A stretch of DNA of 64,000 nucleotides. Source: CAWBUW01 sp963792075 (GTDB lineage: Bacteria; Chloroflexota; Anaerolineae; Anaerolineales; UBA4823). Within the stretch, counting starts at the first letter, position 1, and every line of letters starts with the position of its first letter. Below the pieces are notes generated by a model. It was not told where the DNA came from. It did no database searches and worked only from the letters and a program-made list of their open reading frames with translations. Positions 26,650-35,027 of this stretch are shown piece by piece. The position numbers were made by a program, and so were the translations under genes. The DNA is taken from assembly GCA_963792075.1 (NCBI GenBank), contig CAWBUW010000007.1, positions 682,001 through 746,000 of the forward strand, read 5' to 3'.

Positions 26650-29600
26650 GTGCAGAAAATATTATACACCTGTGCAGGCGCTGACTTGTTTACCCATTTG
26701 CATGTCCATTCTTACTATTCTTTTTTGGAAGGGCTGGCGGCTCCGGCCGCCCTGGCCGAAGCCGCGTGCCAGTCTGGTATGACCGCTTTGGCCTTGACGG
26801 ACCGGCATGGGTTAAGCGGAGCGATTGAGTTCTATGATGCTTGCCGTGAACGGGGCGTCCAGGCCATACTGGGATTAGAAGTCTCGGTGGACGCTCCGAA
26901 CTCGATAAAGGGAGGTGGAAAAAGGACGGGGCGGTTAGTTCTCTTGGCGCAAGATCTTACCGGCTGGGGCAGCCTCTGCCGTTTGAGCAGCTTGCTGCAA
27001 TCAAACTCAGAAGCCATCGCCCCATCGTTGTCGCTGGATCAGGTGAGCGCAGATGCACGGGGCTTGTTGTGCCTGAGTGGTGGGTGGAATAGCTTCCTCG
27101 CTGACCGGTTGGGCAATAGCCAATCCCGCCTGGCCTCTGGTTGGTTGGGGATGCTACAGGAAATTTTCTCGGACCGTCTGTACGCAGAGCTACAAATGCA
27201 TTCTGCATTGGACTTGAACTGGGTAGAGCCTCTGGTCAATCTGGCGCAATCCAAAAAGGTTCCGTGTGTCGCCACGCACAGCGTGGACTATCTATATACT
27301 GAGCAAGCAACGTTGCAGCGTCTGGTAACGGCGATCCGGCTGAACGTCCGTCTGGATGCGCTCCCTCGGGAGGCTGTGGCTGCAGAACAAGCGACCTTGC
27401 TTTCGGAGCGGGAGATGAGTGCGCGTTTTGACCGCTTCCCCCAAGCGCTGGGCACAACTCAGGAGATTGTCGAACGCTGCCAACTCGATCTTCCCTTGGG
27501 CCAACCTCATTTCCCAGTTCTCGAGTTGGGCGAGGATCTAACACCTATCCAGGCGCTGCGCCAAAAAGCTGAAGCGGGGGCAAAACGATTATATGGAGCA
27601 TTGACCCCACCCATACAAACCCGGCTGGGTCATGAACTGGAGGTCATCGAGCGTTTGGGTTATGCCTCCTTATTTATTATTGTCGAGGATATTCTGGGTT
27701 TTGCCCGCCAACACGGTGTGCCGATTTCATCGCGTGGTTCCGCGGCATCTTCTCTGGTGGCCCATTGTTTGGGCATCACCTCACCAGATCCTTTGCGTCT
27801 GAACCTGTATTTCGAACGCTTCCTGAACCCGGCTCGGGCGACCCCACCGGATATTGACACCGATTTGTGCTCGCGGCGCAGAGATGATGTGCTGCACTAC
27901 GTATATGACCGGTTTGGTGCAGACCGTGTGGCAATGGTCAATACGGTCAACCGTTTCCGTCGCCGCTCCGCATTGCGTGAGACTGCCAAAGCCTATGGCT
28001 TGAATAGTGAGCAGGTCAGCCAATTAACCGATGCGCTGCCAAACCGCTGGTACGGGCCACCCGAGCGCCACGCTGGCGCAGAAGCCCCTTATGCTGAGCT
28101 GGCAGAGCGTTTTACAAGCCCTCCCTACCCGGCGATCTTCCGGGATGCTGCCGCGCTGATCGGTTTACCGCATCACCTTTCTGTGCACCCTGGCGGTATG
28201 GTGATCTCGCCTGGCGCGCTGCATGACCTTTCGCCGACTATGGTCGCAGCCAAAGGCGTGGTTGTCACTCAATTTGATCTGGACAGTATCGAGCGCCTGG
28301 GCCTGGTGAAGATTGATTTGCTCGGCATCCGGGGGCTGACCGTCCTGGGAGACGTAGCCGAGGCGGTTCAACGAGGACTGCCGCATCGCTTGAATGGAAA
28401 TATAGATACACCGTTGGCTGTATTGGATGCAATTCCGGAGGATGACCCTCAAACTGCAGACCTGGTGCGTACAGGTCGTACGATTGGTTGCTTTCAGATC
28501 GAAAGCCCTGGCATGCGCGCTACTCTAAAGGAAATTCAGGCAGACAGCGTGGACGACCTGATGGTCGCGCTGGCATTATACCGGCCGGGGCCGCTCACAG
28601 GTGGCTTGAAGGACGCATTTGTCCGCCGGCACCGCGGCGAGGAAGCAACGGTTCATTTGCACCCCGCCCTGGCGTCTTTGTTGGAAGATACGCATGGGGT
28701 TATCTTGTATCAGGAGCAGGTACTCCGCATTGCGCATGAACTGGCCGGGTTGAGTCTGGCAGATGCCGATTTGCTCCGGCGGGCGATGTCGCACTTTGAT
28801 CCGGGAAAACAAATGCAGACGCTCAAAGAGAGGTTTGTTGCTGGCGCTCTGCTGCATAACGTTGTCCCAGAGGAAATAAGCGAGCGCATATGGGAGTTAA
28901 TGATAGCCTTTGCGGGTTATGGTTTTCCAAAAGCACATGCTGCTTCCTATGCCCAGGTAGCCTGGCGTGCGGCCTGGTGCAAGACACACTACCCCGCTGT
29001 TTTTATGGCAGCAGTTCTGGCGAATTGGGGTGGCTATTACAGCCAGCGCGTTTATCTGATGGAGGCGCGCCGCTTAGGTCTGGTTCTCCGTCCACCTCAG
29101 GTTAACTCGGCCCGGCGAGAGTTTGGCGTTCAATACCAGGAAGGCAATCCAGTCCTCTATATGGGGCTGGACCAGATAAAGGAGCTGACGCAGCGTACAA
29201 TCGAGCGCATATTGCGCGGTCGCCCTTTCCATTCCCTGGATGATTTCCTAACCAGGGTCGATCCTCGCCTGGCGGAGGCAGAAAACCTGGCTCGTTGTGG
29301 CGCGTTTGAGGGATTCGGCTGCATTCCTGCCCTGCTGGCGTATTTGCAGCAGGGTGGCTGGCAGGGAGGACAGTTGTCGCTGTTCGCTTTTGATCCATCC
29401 AGGGCTTGTGAAGATTGGCCACTGGCAGAAAAAGCCGCGGCGCAAGAGGATGTGTTGGGAGCAAGCATCATCGCTCACCCTCTGGAGTTAAAATCTGGAT
29501 TGATCTCTTTGGGAAGAGCAATCAGCACAGTGGATGCAGCCGCGAAGCTGGGGCAGCGCGTGCGTGTGGCGGGCATGCGCCAGGTCTGGCGGCGGTCTGG

Positions 29601-29802
29601 CACCTCGAAGGGTGATTACATCTACTTTATGTCTCTTGAAGATCTGGAAGGGATGCTCGAAGTCGTGATCTTTGGCGATGTTTACCGGCGTTGTCGAAAA
29701 GAGCTGGGGGGCAGCGGGCCTTTTATCGTGGAAGGCCAGGTGGAATTCGATACTGAACGCAATGAGCCTTTTGTGTGCGCCGAACGCATATTCAAAGTTT
29801 AA
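26650..29802 (+). CDS. DNA polymerase III alpha subunit, short DnaE2/ImuC-like form
   Basis: A 1050-residue C-family polymerase. It has an N-terminal PHP domain (HLHVHSYYSFLEG), catalytic aspartates in PPDIDTD near residue 398 and the third acidic site further on. The palm/fingers follow with FAGYGFPKAHAASYA. It ends in an OB fold (RVRVAGMRQVWRRSG) with no tau-binding tail, a layout typical of ImuC/DnaE2 translesion polymerases. The PHP motif TDRHG has arginine where active PHP sites have histidine, so proofreading is doubtful. The GTG start is only 4 bases after a TAGAAT box with no ribosome site, suggesting a leaderless message; TTG at 26686 is an alternative. No imuA or imuB is nearby, so a second replicative-type DnaE remains possible. 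Confidence 0.88.
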   Translation: MQKILYTCAGADLFTHLHVHSYYSFLEGLAAPAALAEAACQSGMTALALTDRHGLSGAIEFYDACRERGVQAILGLEVSVDAPNSIKGGGKRTGRLVLLAQDLTGWGSLCRLSSLLQSNSEAIAPSLSLDQVSADARGLLCLSGGWNSFLADRLGNSQSRLASGWLGMLQEIFSDRLYAELQMHSALDLNWVEPLVNLAQSKKVPCVATHSVDYLYTEQATLQRLVTAIRLNVRLDALPREAVAAEQATLLSEREMSARFDRFPQALGTTQEIVERCQLDLPLGQPHFPVLELGEDLTPIQALRQKAEAGAKRLYGALTPPIQTRLGHELEVIERLGYASLFIIVEDILGFARQHGVPISSRGSAASSLVAHCLGITSPDPLRLNLYFERFLNPARATPPDIDTDLCSRRRDDVLHYVYDRFGADRVAMVNTVNRFRRRSALRETAKAYGLNSEQVSQLTDALPNRWYGPPERHAGAEAPYAELAERFTSPPYPAIFRDAAALIGLPHHLSVHPGGMVISPGALHDLSPTMVAAKGVVVTQFDLDSIERLGLVKIDLLGIRGLTVLGDVAEAVQRGLPHRLNGNIDTPLAVLDAIPEDDPQTADLVRTGRTIGCFQIESPGMRATLKEIQADSVDDLMVALALYRPGPLTGGLKDAFVRRHRGEEATVHLHPALASLLEDTHGVILYQEQVLRIAHELAGLSLADADLLRRAMSHFDPGKQMQTLKERFVAGALLHNVVPEEISERIWELMIAFAGYGFPKAHAASYAQVAWRAAWCKTHYPAVFMAAVLANWGGYYSQRVYLMEARRLGLVLRPPQVNSARREFGVQYQEGNPVLYMGLDQIKELTQRTIERILRGRPFHSLDDFLTRVDPRLAEAENLARCGAFEGFGCIPALLAYLQQGGWQGGQLSLFAFDPSRACEDWPLAEKAAAQEDVLGASIIAHPLELKSGLISLGRAISTVDAAAKLGQRVRVAGMRQVWRRSGTSKGDYIYFMSLEDLEGMLEVVIFGDVYRRCRKELGGSGPFIVEGQVEFDTERNEPFVCAERIFKV

Positions 29803-29803
29803 T

Positions 29804-29900
29804 TTAGAACCCATCCGAAAATTATTTTAGTAGTGTGTGTGGCGGCGTAGCCGCCACACACACTACTAAACAAAATTCAATTTTCGGATAGATACTTATT
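29804..29900 (+). repeat. Family-1 palindromic element (complete)
   Basis: The core stem 29826-29846 pairs with 29850-29870 (21 bp, loop GTA). The left end is TTAGAACCCATCCGAAAATT and the right end TTCAATTTTCGGATAGATAC followed by TTATT. It lies between two converging genes and could also end transcription. The TAA stop of the flavoprotein gene (29896-29898) lies inside its right end. Confidence 0.88.
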
Positions 29901-31194
29901 CTATCCCAATCGCGCGTCCCGCAATCCAGGCAGTTGTCCAGGCATTCTGGAAGTTGAAACCGCCAGTCAGTCCGTCAATATCCAGCACTTCGCCAGCAAA
30001 GAATAGCCCTGGGGTTAACCGGCTTTGCATGGTCTTGAAATCTACTTCTGCCCGTTGTATCCCGCCGCAAGTGACGAACTCGTCCTTAAATTCCCCTTTC
30101 CCTTGCACAACAAAACGCCCCGCACACAATTCTTGCCCCAGCCGGATCAGGGTGATTTTGGATAGATCGGCCCAATGCTGCGATTCCTGGATCCCGGATG
30201 CCGTAGCCAGGCGCTGCCACAGGCGTGAAGGCAGCGCAGCGAATGGACTGGTTGCCAGCGCATTCCGGCGGCTGTTTTCGCGCACCAACCGATAGCCCTT
30301 CAGCGCCTCCAGGGTCTGGTCTGGCGTGCGTGGGTGCAGCCAGTTGATCTCCAGACCAGCCTGATAATTTTGCTGGTTTAGCCAACGCGCTCCCCAGGCA
30401 GATAATCGCAGTACAGCAGGGCCGCTCAGCCCCCAATGTGTGATCAGCAGCGGTCCTTCTTGGGGCGGTATGGGCGCTCGCTCCGATCCGTCCAAGCTAT
30501 GAAGTCTCAGCCGGGCTTGGGGTACAGAAAGGCCGGCCAGGTCCTTAATACGTGCATCGCTAACTTTAAACGTGAATAACGACGGCACGGGTGGTACGAT
30601 CATATGCCCCAGGCTGGCTGCCAGCGCAAATCCTGCCGGATCACCGCCTGTGGCAAGCAGCACATTCTTAGCGATCAATACTTCGTCAGCCCCATTTCGT
30701 TGCACGACTACCTGAAAGCGGCCAGCACTGCCACCTGGCAGCACGTCAATCCCGGCTACAGTGGTTTGCGTCCAAAGAGCTGCTTTGGCTTGCTCGGCCG
30801 CGGCCAGGAGGCAGTCCACGATTGTTTTTGATGAATTTGATTCCGGAAAGACGCGCCCGTCTGCCTCGCTCTTGAGTGCTACCCCGCGCGCTTTAAACCA
30901 ATCCATCGTATCGCGCGGTTGGAAACGAGCGAAGGCGCTGTGTAATTCTGCTGAGCCACGTGGATAATACGTCACTAACGAGGCAGGAACAAAGCAGGCA
31001 TGCGTCAGGTTGCAGCGTCCACCGCCAGAAATACGCACCTTGCCCAGTGGCTGCCGGGCCTTTTCCAGGATCAGGATCCGTTTCGGACTGTTTGAGGACT
31101 GTGAGCAAGCATCCGCAGCCGCGCTGGCAGCGAAGAATCCGGCCGCGCCGCCGCCTAGAATGATCAAATCCCAGGGATGAGAAACCGGAAGCAT
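29896..31194 (-). CDS. FAD-dependent oxidoreductase, HI0933/YhiN/BaiN family
   Basis: A flavoprotein of 432 residues. The N-terminal dinucleotide fold reads LIILGGGAAGFFAASAAA. The family motif SGGGRCNLTH follows near residue 55, and the C-terminus has FAGEVLDIDGLTGGFNFQNAWTT in pieces typical of HI0933. Some members reduce bile-acid enones; the substrate here is unknown. ATG 31194 shares its A with the GNAT stop (TGATG) and has GGAAAGG about 11 bases ahead, so it is preferred over the ATG at 31218. Its stop codon lies in the end of a palindromic repeat. Confidence 0.87.
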   Translation of the reverse strand: MLPVSHPWDLIILGGGAAGFFAASAAADACSQSSNSPKRILILEKARQPLGKVRISGGGRCNLTHACFVPASLVTYYPRGSAELHSAFARFQPRDTMDWFKARGVALKSEADGRVFPESNSSKTIVDCLLAAAEQAKAALWTQTTVAGIDVLPGGSAGRFQVVVQRNGADEVLIAKNVLLATGGDPAGFALAASLGHMIVPPVPSLFTFKVSDARIKDLAGLSVPQARLRLHSLDGSERAPIPPQEGPLLITHWGLSGPAVLRLSAWGARWLNQQNYQAGLEINWLHPRTPDQTLEALKGYRLVRENSRRNALATSPFAALPSRLWQRLATASGIQESQHWADLSKITLIRLGQELCAGRFVVQGKGEFKDEFVTCGGIQRAEVDFKTMQSRLTPGLFFAGEVLDIDGLTGGFNFQNAWTTAWIAGRAIGIE

Positions 31195-31697
31195 CAGGGA
31201 TTGAACCTTTCCATCCACTTTTCGGGGGCGCTCAGTGGCTCAAATCCCCCGTAGCCGTGATACAGTCCATGTGCGCTAGTGGTTATCAGGATCATGCGTC
31301 GCAGCCCGTGCAGCTCTGGATGGGCGACGATAGTTTCTACCAACCATTTACCCAGGCCAAGGCCGCGGTGCGATTCGAGCACAAATACATCACACAACCA
31401 GGCAAAAGTTGCGTAATCGGTGACGACACGGGCAAAACCGACCTGGTGCGCCTGGTCGAACAATCCGAAACACAGCGAGTGTTGGATGGTCTTCTGCACC
31501 ACCTGGAGGGGGCGTCCTTTAGCCCAATATGACTGGTACGCCAGGAAATCATAAATTACATCGATGTCGAGCTTTGCCGGATCGGTCGTGATCACAAACT
31601 GGTCTCGCCTCACTTCGAAATGATTCGTGGCCTCTTGGTTCGCACTGATCGGGTTTCTATGAGGTTCATCCGGATGGTAGGAATAGATCGTTGGCAT
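31194..31697 (-). CDS. GNAT family N-acetyltransferase
   Basis: A 167-residue acyl-CoA-dependent acetyltransferase. The acetyl-CoA pyrophosphate loop HRGLGLGKWLV (Q/R-x-x-G-x-G/A type) lies near residues 111-121, followed by the MILITTSAHGLYHGYGGFEPL strand-helix that ends the fold. The acceptor cannot be predicted. It overlaps the flavoprotein start by one base and follows tRNA-Asp, which lies upstream in the same direction. Confidence 0.85.
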   Translation of the reverse strand: MPTIYSYHPDEPHRNPISANQEATNHFEVRRDQFVITTDPAKLDIDVIYDFLAYQSYWAKGRPLQVVQKTIQHSLCFGLFDQAHQVGFARVVTDYATFAWLCDVFVLESHRGLGLGKWLVETIVAHPELHGLRRMILITTSAHGLYHGYGGFEPLSAPEKWMERFNP

Positions 31698-31768
31698 GAT
31701 TGTATCAACTTTACCCTTTCGTGGTTAAACAAAACCAGCCCTGAAATACTCTGGGCTGATTAGAAAAC

Positions 31769-31845
31769 TGGCGGACCCGACGAGATTCGAACTCGCGATC
31801 TCGGCCTTGACAGGGCCGCATGTTTGGCCGCTACACCACGGGTCC
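31769..31845 (-). tRNA. tRNA-Asp (GTC), CCA encoded
   Basis: On the minus strand the acceptor stem GGACCCG (from 31845) pairs with CGGGTCC. The D arm, the anticodon stem-loop with loop CTGTCAA (anticodon GTC), and the T arm with GTTCGAATC are all formed. The discriminator is G and the 3' CCA is encoded (31771-31769). It lies between the GNAT gene and a palindromic element. Confidence 0.96.
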
Positions 31846-31917
31846 AGTGAAGCAATCGGGCTGTAGTTTACTATGCAACCACAGTCATGTCAAGGTTTCC
31901 ACTTATTACAAACACAT

Positions 31918-31980
31918 GGGAGCACTCAAAAGTTGTTGGTGTTGGTGTGTGCGGACGGCGTACGCCGCCCGCACACACAC
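31918..31980 (+). repeat. Family-2 palindromic element, right end lost
   Basis: The left end GGGAGCACTCAAAAGTTG matches the left end of the element at 21759. The core dyad 31945-31978, centred on GGCGTACGCC, has one mismatch. The right outer repeat is absent; the sequence runs directly into the end of the acyl-CoA ligase gene (stop at 31990). Confidence 0.8.
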
Positions 31981-31989
31981 TTGATATTA

Positions 31990-33666
31990 TTATTTTGACA
32001 GCTCTCGACGCAAGATTTTTCCAACCTGAGTCTTTGGCAGCGAATCGCGAAATTCAACAAACTTTGGCACCTTGTAGGGAGCTAAGTTCTTTCGGCAGAA
32101 TTCGATAATTTCCTCTTCCGTTGCCGTCTCACCCGATTTGAGAACCACGAAAGCTTTGACCCGCTGGTTCCCATCGGATACCAGCACACCAGCCGCTGCG
32201 GCTTCCAGGACCTTGGGGTGTTCGTAAAGTACATCCTCAATTTCGCGGGGATACACATTGTAACCGCCTGCACCTAAGATCATGTCTTTCTTTCGGTCGA
32301 CAATACTGAAATAGCCGTCCTTATCCATCATGGCAATGTCACCCGTATGCAGCCAGGGAGCGCCGCCGTCTTTATGGACACGTAAGGCATTGGCGGTCTC
32401 GGTAGGCATGTTCCAATAGCCTTTCATGACCTGCGGGCCCCGGATGCACAATTCGCCAACCTCACCGACCGGCACCTCTTCCTCGCCGGTATCTACATCC
32501 ATAATTGTGCATTCGGTATCCGGGTAGGGCAGTCCAATGGTGCCGATGCGGCTGTCCCCGAAGGTCGGGTTAGCGTGGGTCACTGGGGAAGCCTCACTGA
32601 GACCATAACCCTCTACCAGCCGTGCGCCGGTCAGTTTTTGGAAGTTCTGCTGTACCTCCTTAGGTAGAGGCGCGGCGCCGCTGTTGCATGCGCGAATGGA
32701 TCTCAAATCATACTTCTTCACATCGGGGTGGTTGGTGATGGCGACATACATGGCCGGTACGCCAGGGTAGAAATCCGGTTTGTGTTTGTCGATGTTCTCC
32801 AGGATATCCTTGATGTTGCGCGGGTCAGGAATTAATATCCCGGCTCCACCGGTGACCGCGCCTACATTCATACAGCAGGTCATGGCGTAGGAATGGTAAA
32901 GCGGAATGGTGACAAGGGACTTATCCTTTTCCGTGCCATTGGTCCATGCCTTTACCTGGTACGCGTTGACCAGGATATTCTTGTGGGTTAGCTGAGCGCC
33001 CTTCGAGACGCCTGTCGTGCCGCCGGTATACATTAATACTGCGGTGTCACCCATGTCGATCTTCACCGGCTCCGGCTTGGCGGGCGCCTTCGATAGTAGA
33101 TCGGTAAATAGGTAAGTGTTGGCATCTCCCGAGATGTTGACTTGCTTGCTCGGATCTTTTCTTTTCATCATCCCATACATGAACTTCAAAAGCATTGGGA
33201 AATAGGTATCAATCTCTGCAACGATCACGTGCTCCAGCGGGGTTTCTGCCCGGATCTGCTTGATCAGCGGATACATCATACCCAGCGTGATGATGCACTT
33301 GGAGTTCGAATCCTGCAACTGGTATTTCATTTCCCGGGCGGTATAGATGGGGTTGCAAGGGACGCAGATCCCTCCAATCCGCAGGATGGCGTTGTATACG
33401 AATGAGAACTGGGGGATGTTGAGCAGATGGATAGCCACCCGGTCTCCCTTCTTGACACCCAGCCCCTGCAGCGCTGCCGCAAAGCGGTCGACCGTCTCGT
33501 TAAATTCCTTGTACTTTATCTTCTTGTCTTTGTATATCAGGGCTGTACGGTTGGGGAATTTTTGTGCGGTTTCATTCAACGCTTCTGGAATGGTGATATC
33601 TGGATAGTCGAGATGCTCGGGTACGTGAGGTTCGTAAAATTTGAGCCAGGGCTTGTCTTTGTACAT
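31990..33666 (-). CDS. fadD: Long-chain fatty-acid-CoA ligase
   Basis: A 558-residue ANL-superfamily enzyme that activates fatty acids with ATP and CoA. The P-loop motif YTGGTTGVSKGAQLTH lies near 215-230, the EGYGLSEASP A5 motif near 338, the hinge DRKKDMILGAGGYNVYPREIE near 452 and the final catalytic lysine in PKTQVGKILRREL. The order and length are normal. It is the last gene of a leftward set with two acyl-CoA dehydrogenases and is separated from them by a palindromic element. The set points to fatty-acid beta-oxidation. Confidence 0.94.
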   Translation of the reverse strand: MYKDKPWLKFYEPHVPEHLDYPDITIPEALNETAQKFPNRTALIYKDKKIKYKEFNETVDRFAAALQGLGVKKGDRVAIHLLNIPQFSFVYNAILRIGGICVPCNPIYTAREMKYQLQDSNSKCIITLGMMYPLIKQIRAETPLEHVIVAEIDTYFPMLLKFMYGMMKRKDPSKQVNISGDANTYLFTDLLSKAPAKPEPVKIDMGDTAVLMYTGGTTGVSKGAQLTHKNILVNAYQVKAWTNGTEKDKSLVTIPLYHSYAMTCCMNVGAVTGGAGILIPDPRNIKDILENIDKHKPDFYPGVPAMYVAITNHPDVKKYDLRSIRACNSGAAPLPKEVQQNFQKLTGARLVEGYGLSEASPVTHANPTFGDSRIGTIGLPYPDTECTIMDVDTGEEEVPVGEVGELCIRGPQVMKGYWNMPTETANALRVHKDGGAPWLHTGDIAMMDKDGYFSIVDRKKDMILGAGGYNVYPREIEDVLYEHPKVLEAAAAGVLVSDGNQRVKAFVVLKSGETATEEEIIEFCRKNLAPYKVPKFVEFRDSLPKTQVGKILRRELSK

Positions 33667-33677
33667 TGTTTCCTTCC

Positions 33678-33774
33678 TTAGAACTTATCCGAAAATTATT
33701 TTGATAGTGTGTGTTGTGGCGCAGCCGCAACACACACTATCAAATGGAATTCAATTTTTGGATAGATACTTATT
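33678..33774 (+). repeat. Family-1 palindromic element (complete)
   Basis: The core stem 33700-33720 pairs with 33724-33744 (21 bp, one G-T mismatch, loop GCA). The left end TTAGAACTTATCCGAAAATT and right end TTCAATTTTTGGATAGATAC plus TTATT match the copy at 29804. It separates the acyl-CoA dehydrogenase from fadD within one operon, and the TAA stop of the dehydrogenase (33770-33772) lies in its right end. Confidence 0.88.
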
Positions 33775-34990
33775 TCAACTCGTGGCTTCGGTATCCCAGG
33801 ATTTTACGTGCGACGACCAACCGGTTGATCTGACCAGTGCCTTCAAATAGATCGTTGATTTTGGCATCGCGCATCCACTTTTCGAGTAAAAGTTTGCGCG
33901 AATAGCCGAGCGGCCCCATCAGTTCCACTGCCTTCTGGGTCACCCGCGTAACCACCTCGCCGGCCTTGATTTTGCACATGGACGCTTCCAGCGTGTTTGG
34001 CTTGCCCTCATCCGCGAGGGTAGCTGCTTTTAGAGTCAAAAGCCAGGCGGCGTGGATCATCGCTTCCATTTCTAAAACATCTCGCTGAGTGGCATTGAGC
34101 TGGATGCGCGGTGTCCCGTAAGAGATCGTGACCCCGTCCTTCTCCAGCAGCTCTTTGACCTGCTCGAGCGCGGCGCGGGCGATGCCGAGGGCGCTGGCAG
34201 CTACCAGGGGCCGGGTAGCATCGAAGGTGGCCATCGCGCCTTTGAAGCCCTTTTCACGGGTGATGACCTCTTCGCTGCCCAGGATATTTTCGACCGGTAT
34301 GCGGCAATTTTCCAGGATGATTTCAGCGGTATCGCTGGCCCGGATGCCCATTTTGTACTCCAGCTTGGTCACGGTCATGCCGGGTGTGCCCGCCTCAATG
34401 ATAAATGGCCGCATCCCGGCTCTCCCTGCGGACGGATCAATGGTCGCCCACACGACCGCAAACCCGTGTAAATCGACCAACGCCTTATGCCCGGTTGTAA
34501 CAAAGATTTTCTGGCCGTTGAGCACCCATTCATTTCCTTCTTTGACTGCCCGGGTGCGGATCGCCGCCGTATCGGAGCCGGCATGCAACTCTGTCATCGC
34601 CATACACGACCAGACAGGTTCTTTTCCTGAGAAGCGGCGCAGGAATTTCTGCTTCTGCTCCGTTGTGCCGGTTGCCCGGACGGCTGCACCGCCCAATCCG
34701 CTGCCGGGTGTACATAAGTACAAGCCTGCATCGCCCCATGAGATCATTTCCACCATAATCGCCTGGCGTTGGTGGGTTGTATACGTCCCTTCTTCCTCTT
34801 CTGACGCACCACCGCGAATGCTCAAGCCGCGGTTCAAGGCGGCATCCCACATATCGTGGATATACTCCCAGGGTATCTCGTGCTCATGTTCGTCGTAGTA
34901 GCGCGCCTGCTCCCGCATGATCTTGGCAGCGATTTGTTCCAACTGCTCGCGTTCCTGTAATATTTTTGCCGGCATATCGAATGCGATCAT
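33770..34990 (-). CDS. Acyl-CoA dehydrogenase
   Basis: A 406-residue FAD-dependent enzyme introducing the alpha-beta double bond of acyl-CoA. The flavin and substrate motifs CMAMTELHAGSDTAAIRTRA and WVLNGQKIFVTTGHKA are near 130-175. The C-terminal LFEGTGQINRLVVARKILG holds the catalytic-type glutamate. ATG 34990 (MIAFDMPAKILQ) has AGGAAC before it and matches the family start; a longer frame from 35203 reads into the neighbouring gene and is rejected. It follows a second dehydrogenase by 37 bases; paired genes may make a heteromeric enzyme. Confidence 0.93.
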   Translation of the reverse strand: MIAFDMPAKILQEREQLEQIAAKIMREQARYYDEHEHEIPWEYIHDMWDAALNRGLSIRGGASEEEEGTYTTHQRQAIMVEMISWGDAGLYLCTPGSGLGGAAVRATGTTEQKQKFLRRFSGKEPVWSCMAMTELHAGSDTAAIRTRAVKEGNEWVLNGQKIFVTTGHKALVDLHGFAVVWATIDPSAGRAGMRPFIIEAGTPGMTVTKLEYKMGIRASDTAEIILENCRIPVENILGSEEVITREKGFKGAMATFDATRPLVAASALGIARAALEQVKELLEKDGVTISYGTPRIQLNATQRDVLEMEAMIHAAWLLTLKAATLADEGKPNTLEASMCKIKAGEVVTRVTQKAVELMGPLGYSRKLLLEKWMRDAKINDLFEGTGQINRLVVARKILGYRSHELK

Positions 34991-35027
34991 ATGGGTAGTT
35001 CCTCTCTGTTTGTTTCGTGCAGGTGCT

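Noticed and set aside
34128..34898. 256-codon open frame on the plus strand
   Set aside because: It is antisense to the dehydrogenase gene, with serine- and proline-rich low-similarity sequence typical of a shadow frame.
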